Shown here piece by piece: positions 21,180-29,601 of a stretch of 64,000 nucleotides of DNA (its first letter is position 1; each line of letters opens with the position of its first letter). The notes beneath the pieces were generated by a model, which searched no databases, was not told the DNA's origin, and saw only the letters and a program-made list of their open reading frames with translations. The position numbers and the translations under genes are program-made. This DNA is from Collimonas pratensis. GTDB lineage: Bacteria; Pseudomonadota; Gammaproteobacteria; Burkholderiales; Burkholderiaceae_D. The stretch covers positions 1,736,001 to 1,800,000 of the forward strand of contig NZ_CP013234.1 of assembly GCF_001584185.1 (NCBI RefSeq), in the 5' to 3' direction.

Positions 21180-22336
21180 GCCGCCTCCTTGCTGCTGGCA
21201 TCAGCCTGAGGCTGGCTTGCGGATTTGCTTTTCAGCTTGTTTTTCAAATTCACCGCCAATCCCAGGATTCCTTGCGGCATGAACAGCGTCACCAGGATAA
21301 AGATCAGGCCCAGTGCATACAGCCAGAGATCGGGGAAAGCGCCGGTGAACCAGCTCTTCAGCCCGTTGACCGAGAAGGCGCCGATGATCGGGCCGACCAG
21401 CGAGCCGCGGCCGCCCACGGCCGCCCAGATCACCATCTCGATAGAATTCGCCGGCGACATTTCGGACGGGTTGATGATGCCCACTTGCGGCACGTACAGG
21501 GCGCCGGCGATGCCGCACAATACCGCCGACAAGGTCCAGACGAACAGCTTGAACCACAAGGGGTTGTAGCCGATGAACATCAGGCGCGATTCGGAATCGC
21601 GTACTGCTTGCAGCACGCGGCCCAGCTTGGACGTCACGATCCAGCGGCACAATATCAGAGCGCCGAGCAGGAAGGCCAGCGTGATCAGGTACAGCACCGC
21701 CTTGGTCGACGGCGCGGTAATCGAGTAGCCGAGGATGCGCTTGAAATCGGTGAAGCCGTTGTTGCCGCCGAAGCCGGTATTGTTGCGGAAGAACAGCAGC
21801 ATGAAGGCGAAGGTCATCGCCTGCGTGATGATCGAAAAGTAGACGCCCTTGATGCGCGAGCGGAAGGCGAAGTAACCGAACACGAAGGCCAGCACGCCCG
21901 GCACCAGCACCACCAGCGCCATGCAGTACCAGAAGTTGTCGGTCAGCGACCAGAACCAGGGATAGGTTTTCCAGTCGAGGAATACCATGAAGTCCGGCAG
22001 GTTGCTTTGGTAGACGCCGTCGCGGCCGATGGCCCGCATCAGGTACATGCCATGGGCATAGCCGCCCAGCGCAAAGAACACGCCATGGCCGAGCGACAGG
22101 ATGCCGGTATAACCCCACACCAGATCCAGCGCCAGCGCCGCCATGGCGTAGCACATGAACTTGCCGACCAGCGCCACCGTGTAGCTGGAGATATGCAGCG
22201 CGTGACCGGCAGGGAAGGCCAGGTTGAGGATAGGCAGCAGCGCCAGGATCACGCAGCAGACGATGATGCCGCTCCAGGCCGGGCGGGTGAATAGCGGTGT
22301 CTTCGCCATGGAGATTTGCATGGATGCGGTTGTCAT
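21176..22336 (-). CDS. urtC: Urea ABC transporter permease UrtC
   Basis: 386 residues, LivM-type inner-membrane permease with about ten helices; blocks include DLVWGYTGILSLGHGVFFALGG and the EAA-like AVRDSESRLMFIGYNPLWFKL. The start ATG at 22334-22336 overlaps the urtB stop (ATGA) and has GGAG 6 nt upstream; a longer open frame further upstream is out-of-frame urtB sequence. The C-terminus is a short polar tail. Confidence 0.95.
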   Translation of the reverse strand: MTTASMQISMAKTPLFTRPAWSGIIVCCVILALLPILNLAFPAGHALHISSYTVALVGKFMCYAMAALALDLVWGYTGILSLGHGVFFALGGYAHGMYLMRAIGRDGVYQSNLPDFMVFLDWKTYPWFWSLTDNFWYCMALVVLVPGVLAFVFGYFAFRSRIKGVYFSIITQAMTFAFMLLFFRNNTGFGGNNGFTDFKRILGYSITAPSTKAVLYLITLAFLLGALILCRWIVTSKLGRVLQAVRDSESRLMFIGYNPLWFKLFVWTLSAVLCGIAGALYVPQVGIINPSEMSPANSIEMVIWAAVGGRGSLVGPIIGAFSVNGLKSWFTGAFPDLWLYALGLIFILVTLFMPQGILGLAVNLKNKLKSKSASQPQADASSKEAA

Positions 22337-23937
22337 TCGACGCTCCTGCCTTTCAGTGCAAACAGGCCTTGCGGGCGTTTCTGGATGAAGACGATGATGA
22401 ACACCAGGATCGCGATCTTGGCCAGTACCGCGCCCGCCATCGGCTCCAGGAATTTGTTGACCTCGCCGAGGCCGAAGGCGGCGATCACGGTGCCTGCCAG
22501 TTGGCCGACACCGCCCAGCACCACCACCATGAAGGAGTCGACGATATAGCCTTGTCCGAGGTCGGGACCGACATTGCCCAGCTGCGACAGGGCGACGCCG
22601 CCGAGGCCGGCGATGCCGCAGCCGAGGCCGAAGGTCATCATGTCGATCTTGCCGGTGGAGACGCCGACGCAAGCCGCCATGCGGCGGTTCTGCATGACGG
22701 CGCGGACGAACAGGCCGAGCCGGGTCTTGTTCAGGATCAGCCACACCGCCAACACCACGAACAGCGCAAAGAAGATGATCACGATGCGGTTATACGACAG
22801 CACCAGCGAACCGAGCACGGTGACACCGCCCGACATCCAGCTGGGGTTGGCGACTTCGACATTCTGGGCGCCGAAGATGCTGCGCACAGTCTGCATCAGG
22901 ATCAGGCTGATGCCCCAGGTGCAGAGCAGGGTTTCCAGCGGCCGGCCGTAGAGCCAGCGCAGCACCAGGCGTTCCAATACGATGCCGACGGCGGCGGTGA
23001 CGATGAAAGCGGCCGGCAGGGCGACCAGCAGGTAGCCGTCCAGTGCCGCCGGGAAGTACTGGCGGAACAGCAGCTGGCAGATGTAGGTGGTGTAGGCGCC
23101 GATCATCAGCAGCTCGCCGTGCGCCATGTTGATGATGCCCATCAGGCCGAAGGTGATCGCCAGGCCCAGCGCCGCCAGCAGCAGCACGCTGCCGAGCGAG
23201 ATGCCGTAGAACACCTTGCCGATGAAATCCACCGTGGCCAGGTGGCGGTCCAGCACGCCGAGAGTGCGCACGGCTTCGATGCGGACGGCGGGGTCGGCTT
23301 CGATGTAACTGCCGTCGGGGTTCTTGTTGAGCAGGTTTTGCAGCGCGGGACGGATGTTAGCGTTAGTGCTGCCGGCCAGCGTCTGCACCGCGGCTTTGCG
23401 GGTGGCGGCGTCGGGTGAGTGCAGGTTGGCGGTGGCGATGACCTGTTGCAGGATGTCCTGGATCTCGGGATCGCTCTCTTTATGAAGTGCTTTGCTGATC
23501 AGCGGTATCTGGGCCGGATCGGCGGTTTTCATGAGATCGGTGGCGGCGGCGATGCGCAGCTTGCGGTTGGGCGAGAACAGCTTCAGTCCCGAGAGCGCGC
23601 CTTCGACCACGCCGCGCAGGCGGTTGTTGACGCTGATGCCGTCGGCGTCGTCGGGCGTGGGCAGGGTCTGGTCGGTGGCGGGGTTGAAGGCCTTGGTGTC
23701 GTCGACGATGAGGACGGTGCCGTCGGGCCGGGCGTAGAGGGCGTCGGTATTGAGGGCGTTGAGGATCTTGAGTGCATCGTCATTGGCCAGCGCGGCGATC
23801 TGGTTGACGGCGGCGATGCGGGCGTCGGGATCTTCGCCGGCCAGCGGCTTGAGCAGCGCAGGGTCGATCGCAGCCTGCGCCAGCAAAGCATGCAGGCAGA
23901 GCGCACTGGCAATAAGGATTTTCTTTGAAATTTTCAT
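22333..23937 (-). CDS. urtB: Urea ABC transporter permease UrtB
   Basis: 534 residues: a signal peptide (to AQA, about residue 22), a long periplasmic HEAT-like N-terminal domain peculiar to UrtB (about residues 25-235), then a LivH-type permease (GLAITFGLMGIINMAHGELLMIGAY and FGLGCGIAGLGGVALSQLGNVGP in part). Pairs with UrtC. The gene starts after a 605-bp repeat-rich gap that separates it from urtA. Confidence 0.95.
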   Translation of the reverse strand: MKISKKILIASALCLHALLAQAAIDPALLKPLAGEDPDARIAAVNQIAALANDDALKILNALNTDALYARPDGTVLIVDDTKAFNPATDQTLPTPDDADGISVNNRLRGVVEGALSGLKLFSPNRKLRIAAATDLMKTADPAQIPLISKALHKESDPEIQDILQQVIATANLHSPDAATRKAAVQTLAGSTNANIRPALQNLLNKNPDGSYIEADPAVRIEAVRTLGVLDRHLATVDFIGKVFYGISLGSVLLLAALGLAITFGLMGIINMAHGELLMIGAYTTYICQLLFRQYFPAALDGYLLVALPAAFIVTAAVGIVLERLVLRWLYGRPLETLLCTWGISLILMQTVRSIFGAQNVEVANPSWMSGGVTVLGSLVLSYNRIVIIFFALFVVLAVWLILNKTRLGLFVRAVMQNRRMAACVGVSTGKIDMMTFGLGCGIAGLGGVALSQLGNVGPDLGQGYIVDSFMVVVLGGVGQLAGTVIAAFGLGEVNKFLEPMAGAVLAKIAILVFIIVFIQKRPQGLFALKGRSVE

Positions 23938-24012
23938 CAGTCTTTTTTATCGCCACCTGAAAAACAGTATTAGCGCCACCTCGAAAGTAGTTTTAAAACC
24001 ACCTCCAAAGCA

Positions 24013-24074
24013 GTTAAATGGGGTCAGAGTTTTTTTTCGCGGCTTTTGCGAAAATTACTCTGACCCCATTTAAC
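24013..24074. repeat. GGGGTCAGAG palindrome, copy A
   Basis: Perfect 18-bp arms, GTTAAATGGGGTCAGAGT at 24013-24030 and its complement at 24057-24074. The centre adds an inner stem TTTTCGC/GCGAAAA. The 3' flank reads CGGGCCACGGAGTA. Confidence 0.85.
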
Positions 24075-24426
24075 GGGCCACGGAGTACATTCGGCAGTAT
24101 GCGAAGAACGGTCTGCGGGTTGATAACACGATAGCTACTCCGTGGAGGCTTGCCGGGGTGGCCCGGCAGCCAGTTACTTTTTCTTGCTTCGCCCCCTCGC
24201 CGGGCGCAAGAAAAGTAACCAAAAAGAAGGCGACCGCACAGCTGTTGCCCTCCCTTCGGTCGGGTCCCCAAATCCGGCGCGTGTCAGCCGGGTGGGGGAC
24301 AAACTCGCCTTCGGCTCAAACATGTCCTCCACAATTCCCGGCTGACACGCACCGGATTTGGCAACGTCTCAATGCGGGGCACGTCAAAAGCAACGGCAAC
24401 CCCAACGTCAAAAGCAACCACACGCA

Positions 24427-24489
24427 GTTAAATGGGGTCAGAGTTTTTTTTCGCGGCTTTTTGCGAAAATTACTCTGACCCCATTTAAC
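24427..24489. repeat. GGGGTCAGAG palindrome, copy B
   Basis: Same 18-bp perfect arms as copy A (24427-24444 and 24472-24489) with the same inner stem and one extra T in the loop. The 3' flank CGGGCTACGGAGTA also matches. Same orientation as copy A, 414 bp away. Confidence 0.85.
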
Positions 24490-24542
24490 GGGCTACGGAG
24501 TAAATACGATCGCATTCGCCTTTAAAAAAACAACCCCAACCA

Positions 24543-25796
24543 TCAAAGCTTCTGCTTACCCTCATTCCCCGGAATATAAGGACTCCAAGGCTGCGCGCGA
24601 ATCGTGGTCTTGGTCTTGTTGACCACGTTGAACTGCCCATCCGCCTTGATCTCGCCGATCATCACCGGTTTGTGCAGGTGATGGTTGGTGGCGTCCATTT
24701 CCAATTCATAGCCGGACGGGGCCTTGAATTTCTGGCCGGCCATGGCGGCGATGACTTTGTCGGTGTCGGTGGATTTGGCTTTTTCGACGGCCTGTTTCCA
24801 CATGTAGATGCCGACATAGGTCGCTTCCATCGGATCGTTGGTGACTACGGTGGCGGCGTTCGGCAGGTTCTTGGCGAGCGCGTAGGCTTTCCATTTCTTG
24901 ATGAAAGCGGTATTCACCGGATTCTTCACCGATTCAAAGTAGTTCCAGGCCGCCAGGTGGCCGACCAGAGGCTTGGCGTCGACTCCCCGCAATTCTTCCT
25001 CACCCACCGAGAACGCCACGACCGGCACGTCGGTCGCCTTCAGGCCGGCATTGCCCAGTTCCTTATAGAACGGCACATTGGAATCGCCGTTGATGGTGGA
25101 GATCACTGCGGTCTTGCCACCGGCGGAGAATTTCTTGATATTGGCGACGATGGTCTGGTAATCAGAGTGGCCGAACGGGGTGTACACCTCGTCGATGTCG
25201 CTATCCTTGACGCCCTTGCTGTGCAGGAAGGCGCGCAGGATCTTGTTGGTGGTGCGCGGGTAGACGTAGTCAGTGCCCAGCAGCACGAAGCGCTTGGCGC
25301 CGCCGCCTTCTTTCGACATCAGGTATTCGGTGGCGGGGATCGCTTGCTGGTTCGGCGCGGCGCCGGTGTAGAACACGTTTTTCTCCAGCTCTTCCCCTTC
25401 ATATTGCACCGGATAGAACAGCAGGCTGTTGAGTTCCTTGAACACCGGCAGCACCGATTTGCGCGATACCGAAGTCCAGCAGCCGAACACCACCGACACC
25501 TTGTCCTGCGAAATCAGCTGCCGCGCTTTTTCAGCGAACAGCGGCCAGTTGGAGGCCGGATCGACCACCACCGGTTCCAGCTTCTTGCCCAGCACGCCGC
25601 CGTTGGCATTGATCTCGTCGATGGTCATCAAGGCCACGTCTTTCAGCGAGGTCTCGGAAATCGCCATGGTGCCGGACAAGGAATGCAGGATGCCGACCTT
25701 GATGGTGTCCGCGGCGAAGGCGGACGGCAGCCAGGAACTAGCGGCAAGGGCGAAAGCGCCGAGTGCGGTGGCTTTCAGAACGGTGCGACGTGACAT
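24543..25796 (-). CDS. urtA: Urea ABC transporter substrate-binding protein UrtA
   Basis: 417 residues. A twin-arginine-like signal (MSRRTVLKATALGAFALAAS, cleavage after AFA near residue 28) precedes a periplasmic-binding fold: VGILHSLSGTMAISETSLKD, VVFGCWTSVSRKSVLPVFK and LLFYPVQYEGEE are the standard UrtA blocks. It captures urea in the periplasm. The ATG at 25794-25796 follows GGGAGAG; a longer frame upstream lacks a ribosome site. First gene of the block. Confidence 0.96.
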   Translation of the reverse strand: MSRRTVLKATALGAFALAASSWLPSAFAADTIKVGILHSLSGTMAISETSLKDVALMTIDEINANGGVLGKKLEPVVVDPASNWPLFAEKARQLISQDKVSVVFGCWTSVSRKSVLPVFKELNSLLFYPVQYEGEELEKNVFYTGAAPNQQAIPATEYLMSKEGGGAKRFVLLGTDYVYPRTTNKILRAFLHSKGVKDSDIDEVYTPFGHSDYQTIVANIKKFSAGGKTAVISTINGDSNVPFYKELGNAGLKATDVPVVAFSVGEEELRGVDAKPLVGHLAAWNYFESVKNPVNTAFIKKWKAYALAKNLPNAATVVTNDPMEATYVGIYMWKQAVEKAKSTDTDKVIAAMAGQKFKAPSGYELEMDATNHHLHKPVMIGEIKADGQFNVVNKTKTTIRAQPWSPYIPGNEGKQKL

Positions 25797-25953
25797 GATT
25801 TTTCTCTCCCTGTAGTGAACTATGCTGTAGTGAAATATGAACAAGCAGCTGTAAAGCAAACCGTGAAGCCAGAACAAAAATCGGACAAAAAAAAGCAGTG
25901 CGCCGTATGGACGCCGGCAAGTAACCGGAATGCATGGACTACCACATCCCTAT

Positions 25954-25970
25954 AGCAGAATGCATGCCAA
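25954..25970 (-). promoter_or_regulatory. Candidate sigma-54 promoter for urtA
   Basis: The minus strand reads TTGGCATGCATTCTGCT. The invariant GG and GC pairs are present with the required 10-base separation, and 5 of the remaining consensus bases fit. It would place the transcript start about 148 bp upstream of urtA. NtrC-activated sigma-54 control of urea uptake under nitrogen limitation is established in other proteobacteria; here it is inferred. Confidence 0.45.
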
Positions 25971-26226
25971 TGGCCTGCTAAGGCGCGTAGCGGCGATTTT
26001 TATACCCGTGCTTAAATTTCAACGAGACAGCAAGGCTTGAGGGAAAGGCTTTGCGCCCGGATTTGGTGAAATCTGTTTGCCCTGTGAAATGGCTGCACCA
26101 GCGTGGTGCCCAAAGGGAAGCCGGCCTCGGGCCGGATGGCTGCCGCTACGTATTAGTGCAAAAATCGGGAGATAGGGAAAATAACGGAGGAGACGAGAGT
26201 AGCGCGGGAGAGTTGAAAATCGTGCC

Positions 26227-26254
26227 GGCTGGGTTAGTCTGCGCTAACCCAGCC
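26227..26254 (-). terminator. Terminator of the antiporter gene
   Basis: Perfect 11-bp arms GGCTGGGTTAG and CTAACCCAGCC with a 6-base loop, 27 bp past the antiporter stop. The minus-strand tail GGCACGATTTTC is only moderately T-rich. Confidence 0.6.
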
Positions 26255-26280
26255 TTGGAACAGCGGGGATTGCCAGCCGT

Positions 26281-27363
26281 TTAAGGCACAATCGTGGTGA
26301 ACAGGTAGACCGCGAAGATCACCAGGTGCACCGTGCCTTGCATCACCGTGGTGCGGCCGGTGCCCAGCGACAGGGTGGCGACGATGAAGGACAGCAGCAA
26401 CAGCACGGTGGACTTGATATCCAGGCCGAGCGACAGCGTCAGGCCGGTCGTCAGCGAGACGATCGCCACCGCTGGAATGGTCAGGCCGATGCTGGCCAGC
26501 GCCGAGCCCAGCGCCAGGTTGAGGCTGGTCTGCAAGCGGTTGGCACGGGCCGCCCGCACTGCCGCCAGGCCTTCCGGCAGCAGCACCACCGCGGCAATGA
26601 TGATGCCGACCAGGGTTTTCGGCGCACCCATGCTGGCGACCGCGGTTTCCAGCGCCGGCGCCAGCGACTTCGCCAGCAGCACCACCGCGCCCAGGCATAC
26701 CAGCAGCAGGCCGGCGCTGATGGCCGCGACTTTGCCGGATGGCGGCGGCGCATGCACGTCTTCGTCGGCGACGGCTTCCTGCGGCAGGAAATAATCGCGA
26801 TGACGGACGGTTTGCACCAGCACGAAAGTGCCATACAAAATCAGGGAAATGATGGCGATGAAGGCCAGCTGGCTTTTGCTGTAGAACGGCCCCAGCGCGC
26901 TCGAGGTGTAGTTCGGCAGGACCAGGGTCAGCACCGCAATCGCCGCCAGCGTCGCCAGCGAAGCGCTCACGCCCAGCAGGCCGAAGCTTTGTTCCTTGTG
27001 GCGGCTGGCGCCGACCAGCAGGCAGATGCCGACAATGCCGTTGAGGATGATCATGATGGCGGCAAACACCGTGTCGCGCGCCAGCCCGGTGGTTTCCTCG
27101 CCGCCGGCCAGCATCAGCGAGACGATCAGCGCCACCTCGATCAAGGTCACCGCCAGCGCCAGCACCAGCGTGCCGTAGGGCTCGCCGACCCGGTGCGCGA
27201 CCACTTCAGCGTGGTAGACCGCCGCCAGCACGCTGCCGAGCAGGCCGGCCACCAGCAGTAATGTATAGAAGCCGCCCAGGTTGAAGCTGGCGCCGCCCAG
27301 CAAAAGCCAGCCGACTATCGGAGCCGCAATGGACCATATAGGGAGTGCAGGGGAAATTTTCAT
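26281..27363 (-). CDS. chaA: Calcium/sodium:proton antiporter, ChaA type
   Basis: 360 residues, about eleven membrane helices in two homologous halves. The signature segments GEPYGTLVLALAVTLIEVALI and LLPEGLAAVRAARANRLQTS (containing the acidic ion-site residues) and GSALASIGLTIP match E. coli ChaA and the cation/Ca exchanger superfamily. It exports Ca, Na or K against protons at the inner membrane. A GTG 15 bp upstream (27378) is an alternative start; neither has a clear ribosome site. Confidence 0.88.
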   Translation of the reverse strand: MKISPALPIWSIAAPIVGWLLLGGASFNLGGFYTLLLVAGLLGSVLAAVYHAEVVAHRVGEPYGTLVLALAVTLIEVALIVSLMLAGGEETTGLARDTVFAAIMIILNGIVGICLLVGASRHKEQSFGLLGVSASLATLAAIAVLTLVLPNYTSSALGPFYSKSQLAFIAIISLILYGTFVLVQTVRHRDYFLPQEAVADEDVHAPPPSGKVAAISAGLLLVCLGAVVLLAKSLAPALETAVASMGAPKTLVGIIIAAVVLLPEGLAAVRAARANRLQTSLNLALGSALASIGLTIPAVAIVSLTTGLTLSLGLDIKSTVLLLLSFIVATLSLGTGRTTVMQGTVHLVIFAVYLFTTIVP

Positions 27364-27425
27364 AAGGCGATTGAACACTTAACAAGCTTTTTTTGCAAGC
27401 ATTGTGTGCATCGCGTATGTAAACC

Positions 27426-27458
27426 CGGCGGCGGAAGGGAATACCCTGTCCGCCGCCG
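27426..27458 (-). terminator. Hairpin downstream of the ParA-like gene
   Basis: Perfect 10-bp arms CGGCGGCGGA and TCCGCCGCCG with a 13-base loop, about 60 bp past the stop of the ParA-like gene. The minus-strand tail is GGGTTTAC, so termination is possible but not certain. Confidence 0.45.
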
Positions 27459-27518
27459 TATTTCTTACAATTCGGCCACAATCCGGACGGAATTCTGCCT
27501 GGATGCGGGTGCCGGCAG

Positions 27519-28088
27519 TCAGGCGCTGCAGCAGTGACCGTACAGCGCCTGGTACAAGGCGCCGACCGAGACGTCGTCCCGTTTTGTCGCTGACAGATGC
27601 AGAAAACGCAAGCCGCCGATGCTGGCAGACAGGATTGACATGACATGCTGTCCGGCCGCGCTGTCGTCGATCAAGGCGACCAGCGGCAAGCCCGGCTTGA
27701 GTATGCTGGCGGCGCGCATGCTGGCTGCCAGCGGGCCGTCCGTTTGCCAATTTTCGGCGGTAATGGCGAACAGGGCCAGGTCCGCCTGCGCCAATGCACC
27801 GCGCGCGCCGGCATCGTCGTGTTTCGGCAGGTGCACCAGGATGTCGTGATAGCTGCTTTTGGCAGCGGCCAGTTCCGCGCCGATATCTTTAGCGGCGATA
27901 CCGCGGATTTCGGCGCCGGTCTTGATTGCCGTCGCCAGCCAGCCGGCCTGCGGCAATTTCGGGTTTTGATAAACCAGCAACACATTGCGCCCGGCGCGTG
28001 CGCGCCGCCGCGCTATCGCGGCGGCCAGCGAAGCGGCGATATCGGTTGCAACGGTGGAGGCATGTTCAGAAGCGATGGTCAGGATCAT
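27519..28088 (-). CDS. ParA/MinD-like protein with degenerate Walker A motif
   Basis: 189 residues. The layout follows ParA ATPases: first strand MILTIAS, helix DIAASLAAAIARRRAR, strand NVLLVYQNPKLPQAGWL, then YHDILVHLPKHDDAGARGA and a strand-helix pair ending LPLVALIDDS. The deviant P-loop KGGxGKT is replaced by H9-ASTVAT15: the glycines and both lysines are gone, so ATP hydrolysis as in ParA is not expected. It starts 7 bp after the dapA-family stop, so the two are co-transcribed. Function unknown. Confidence 0.6.
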   Translation of the reverse strand: MILTIASEHASTVATDIAASLAAAIARRRARAGRNVLLVYQNPKLPQAGWLATAIKTGAEIRGIAAKDIGAELAAAKSSYHDILVHLPKHDDAGARGALAQADLALFAITAENWQTDGPLAASMRAASILKPGLPLVALIDDSAAGQHVMSILSASIGGLRFLHLSATKRDDVSVGALYQALYGHCCSA

Positions 28089-28095
28089 GAACGGC

Positions 28096-29040
28096 TCATC
28101 TCACCAGCCCCAGTTGCCGCGATCTGCCACCGATGGCGTACTCCGGTTTTTCGATTTTCATGGCAAACGGCAGCGCCATCAATGCATCCAGCGCGCGCGC
28201 CAGCTTGACCCGGCCGACCGCCGACATCGGCGTCATCGGCAAGCGCAGCTCATCCTGGATATGGCCCTGCAGCGCCAGCGCGGCTTTCACCGGCGCCGGG
28301 TTGGGTTCGGAAAACAGCAGCTGGATCACCGGCAGCAGCTGCTTGAACAGGATGCGTGCGCGTTCGATCTGGCCAGCCCGCACCAGTTCAAACAGGCGCA
28401 CGAACAGATCGGGGCGGATATGGGCGGCAGCGGAAATTGCGCCGTGGGCGCCCAGGCAGAGCGTGTTGAACAGCGCGGCATCGTCGCCGCACAGGATTTT
28501 CAGGCTGCTGTGATGGATCAGTTCCGTGGTCTGCGCCAGGCTGCCGCCGCATTCCTTGATGGCGACGATATTGGCCTGGCGCTCCAGCGCGATCACTGTA
28601 GCCGGCTCGATGTTGACGCCGGTGCGGGACGGGATGTTGTACAGCACCACGGGGCAGTGCGCGGCGGCAGCGACGGCTTCGAAGTGCAGCCGTATGCCTT
28701 CTTGCGACGGCCGTACGTAGGACGGTGCCGAGACCAGAAAGCCGGCCGGTTGCAGCGTATTCAGATGGCTGATTTTTTCAGCGACGACGCGGGTATCGCT
28801 GCCGCTGACACCCATCAGCACCGGGCAGCGGTTTTGCACCGCTTCCAGGACGCCGCACAGCAGCTTGTCCTGTTCGTGTTCATTCAAGGTGGCCGCCTCG
28901 CCGGTGGTGCCGCACACTACCAGCCCGTGGACGCCGGCGCCGGACAGGCTTAATGCGAGTTGCTGCGCGCTGTAGAGATCCAGCTTGCCTTGGCGGAAAG
29001 GCGTGACGAGAGGAACCCAGATACCTTCAAAGGTGGTCAT
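28096..29040 (-). CDS. dapA: 4-hydroxy-tetrahydrodipicolinate synthase family protein
   Basis: 314 residues, a (beta/alpha)8 class I aldolase. The proton-relay tyrosine is in VVLYNIPSRTGVN and the Schiff-base lysine in IVAIKECGGS; GTTGEAATLNEHE is the family motif. DapA condenses pyruvate with aspartate semialdehyde for lysine and peptidoglycan. Residues up to 290 are ordinary; the C-terminus is slightly long. Without bamC or purC-type neighbours it may be a paralogue acting on another 2-oxo acid, so the symbol is provisional. Confidence 0.85.
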   Translation of the reverse strand: MTTFEGIWVPLVTPFRQGKLDLYSAQQLALSLSGAGVHGLVVCGTTGEAATLNEHEQDKLLCGVLEAVQNRCPVLMGVSGSDTRVVAEKISHLNTLQPAGFLVSAPSYVRPSQEGIRLHFEAVAAAAHCPVVLYNIPSRTGVNIEPATVIALERQANIVAIKECGGSLAQTTELIHHSSLKILCGDDAALFNTLCLGAHGAISAAAHIRPDLFVRLFELVRAGQIERARILFKQLLPVIQLLFSEPNPAPVKAALALQGHIQDELRLPMTPMSAVGRVKLARALDALMALPFAMKIEKPEYAIGGRSRQLGLVR

Positions 29041-29112
29041 GATGTTCTGATTTCAATAAGAGTTGAGAATGTTTGCAGCAGAATGCCGGCAGCAGCAAGG
29101 CGCCGGCGGCGC

Positions 29113-29484
29113 TTATGCCGACAGCATCGGCGTGATGCGGCCGAACTCGGCCTGCGGCAGGGCGCGCATGATGTTGCCGATGACGGAGTCGATCGATTTC
29201 TTGTTCAGGCACAGGGAGAATTTCATCTTGCTGGCATGTTCTACCGGCTTGACGCGCATGTAGACCATGAGGTCGCCGCAGGTGCTGACAATGACCCGGC
29301 GCAGCTCAGACACCGAGGCTGTATCGACCGTGATGAGCATCATGAAATCTTTTTGCGTGGAGGGATGTTCATGTCTCTTGAGGTGGAGCGGGAAAGGCAA
29401 GACGGCGGCTTGCACTTTTTTTGATACTGCTTCTGGAAGCAATGAAAAATGCCATGTCGATGCTGCTGAAATTACCTGATTCAT
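29113..29484 (-). CDS. Small protein, function unknown
   Basis: 123 residues from the first ATG. The second half (MLITVDTASVSELRRVIVST to QAEFGRITPML) has an even alternation of strands and helices suggestive of an ACT-like fold, whereas the first 47 residues look unstructured. An internal ATG pair at codons 48-49 would give a 75-residue protein and may be the true start; neither has a strong ribosome site. No family recognised. Confidence 0.5.
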   Translation of the reverse strand: MNQVISAASTWHFSLLPEAVSKKVQAAVLPFPLHLKRHEHPSTQKDFMMLITVDTASVSELRRVIVSTCGDLMVYMRVKPVEHASKMKFSLCLNKKSIDSVIGNIMRALPQAEFGRITPMLSA

Positions 29485-29601
29485 AGAAGGGTTCTACTGG
29501 TCGTTTTGGTAGTTACAGATTAGCAGCGGTGACGTAAAGATTCTCTAAAAAGGGATGATGCTGCTGTAAACATTGCGTAAAAAATGGCGTTTCAGGCAGC
29601 T

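Larger units (their letters stand above)
23938..24542. repeat. Repeat-filled gap between urtA and urtB
   Basis: 605 bp without a gene inside an otherwise tight operon. It holds two copies of the GGGGTCAGAG hairpin at its two sides, an imperfect palindrome of 14-15 bp arms (24173-24219, GTTACTTTTTCTTGC type) and a 22-bp inverted repeat with one mismatch (24271-24292 and 24337-24358). The composition suggests a composite of several palindromic elements inserted one into another. Confidence 0.75.
25797..26280. other. urtA upstream region
   Basis: 484 bp between urtA and the antiporter gene. It holds the candidate sigma-54 promoter (25954-25970) and the antiporter terminator (26227-26254). A 77-codon plus-strand frame at 26051-26284 shows no family and is not called. 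Confidence 0.6.

Noticed and set aside
21272..23418. Long plus-strand frames opposite urtC and urtB
   Set aside because: Both are antisense shadows with low-complexity Gln/His/Asp translations and no ribosome sites; the minus-strand permeases are clear.
24121..24360. Possible tRNA or group II intron fragment in the repeat-rich gap
   Set aside because: The stems pair only as simple palindromes. No cloverleaf, T-loop consensus or reverse-transcriptase sequence is seen.
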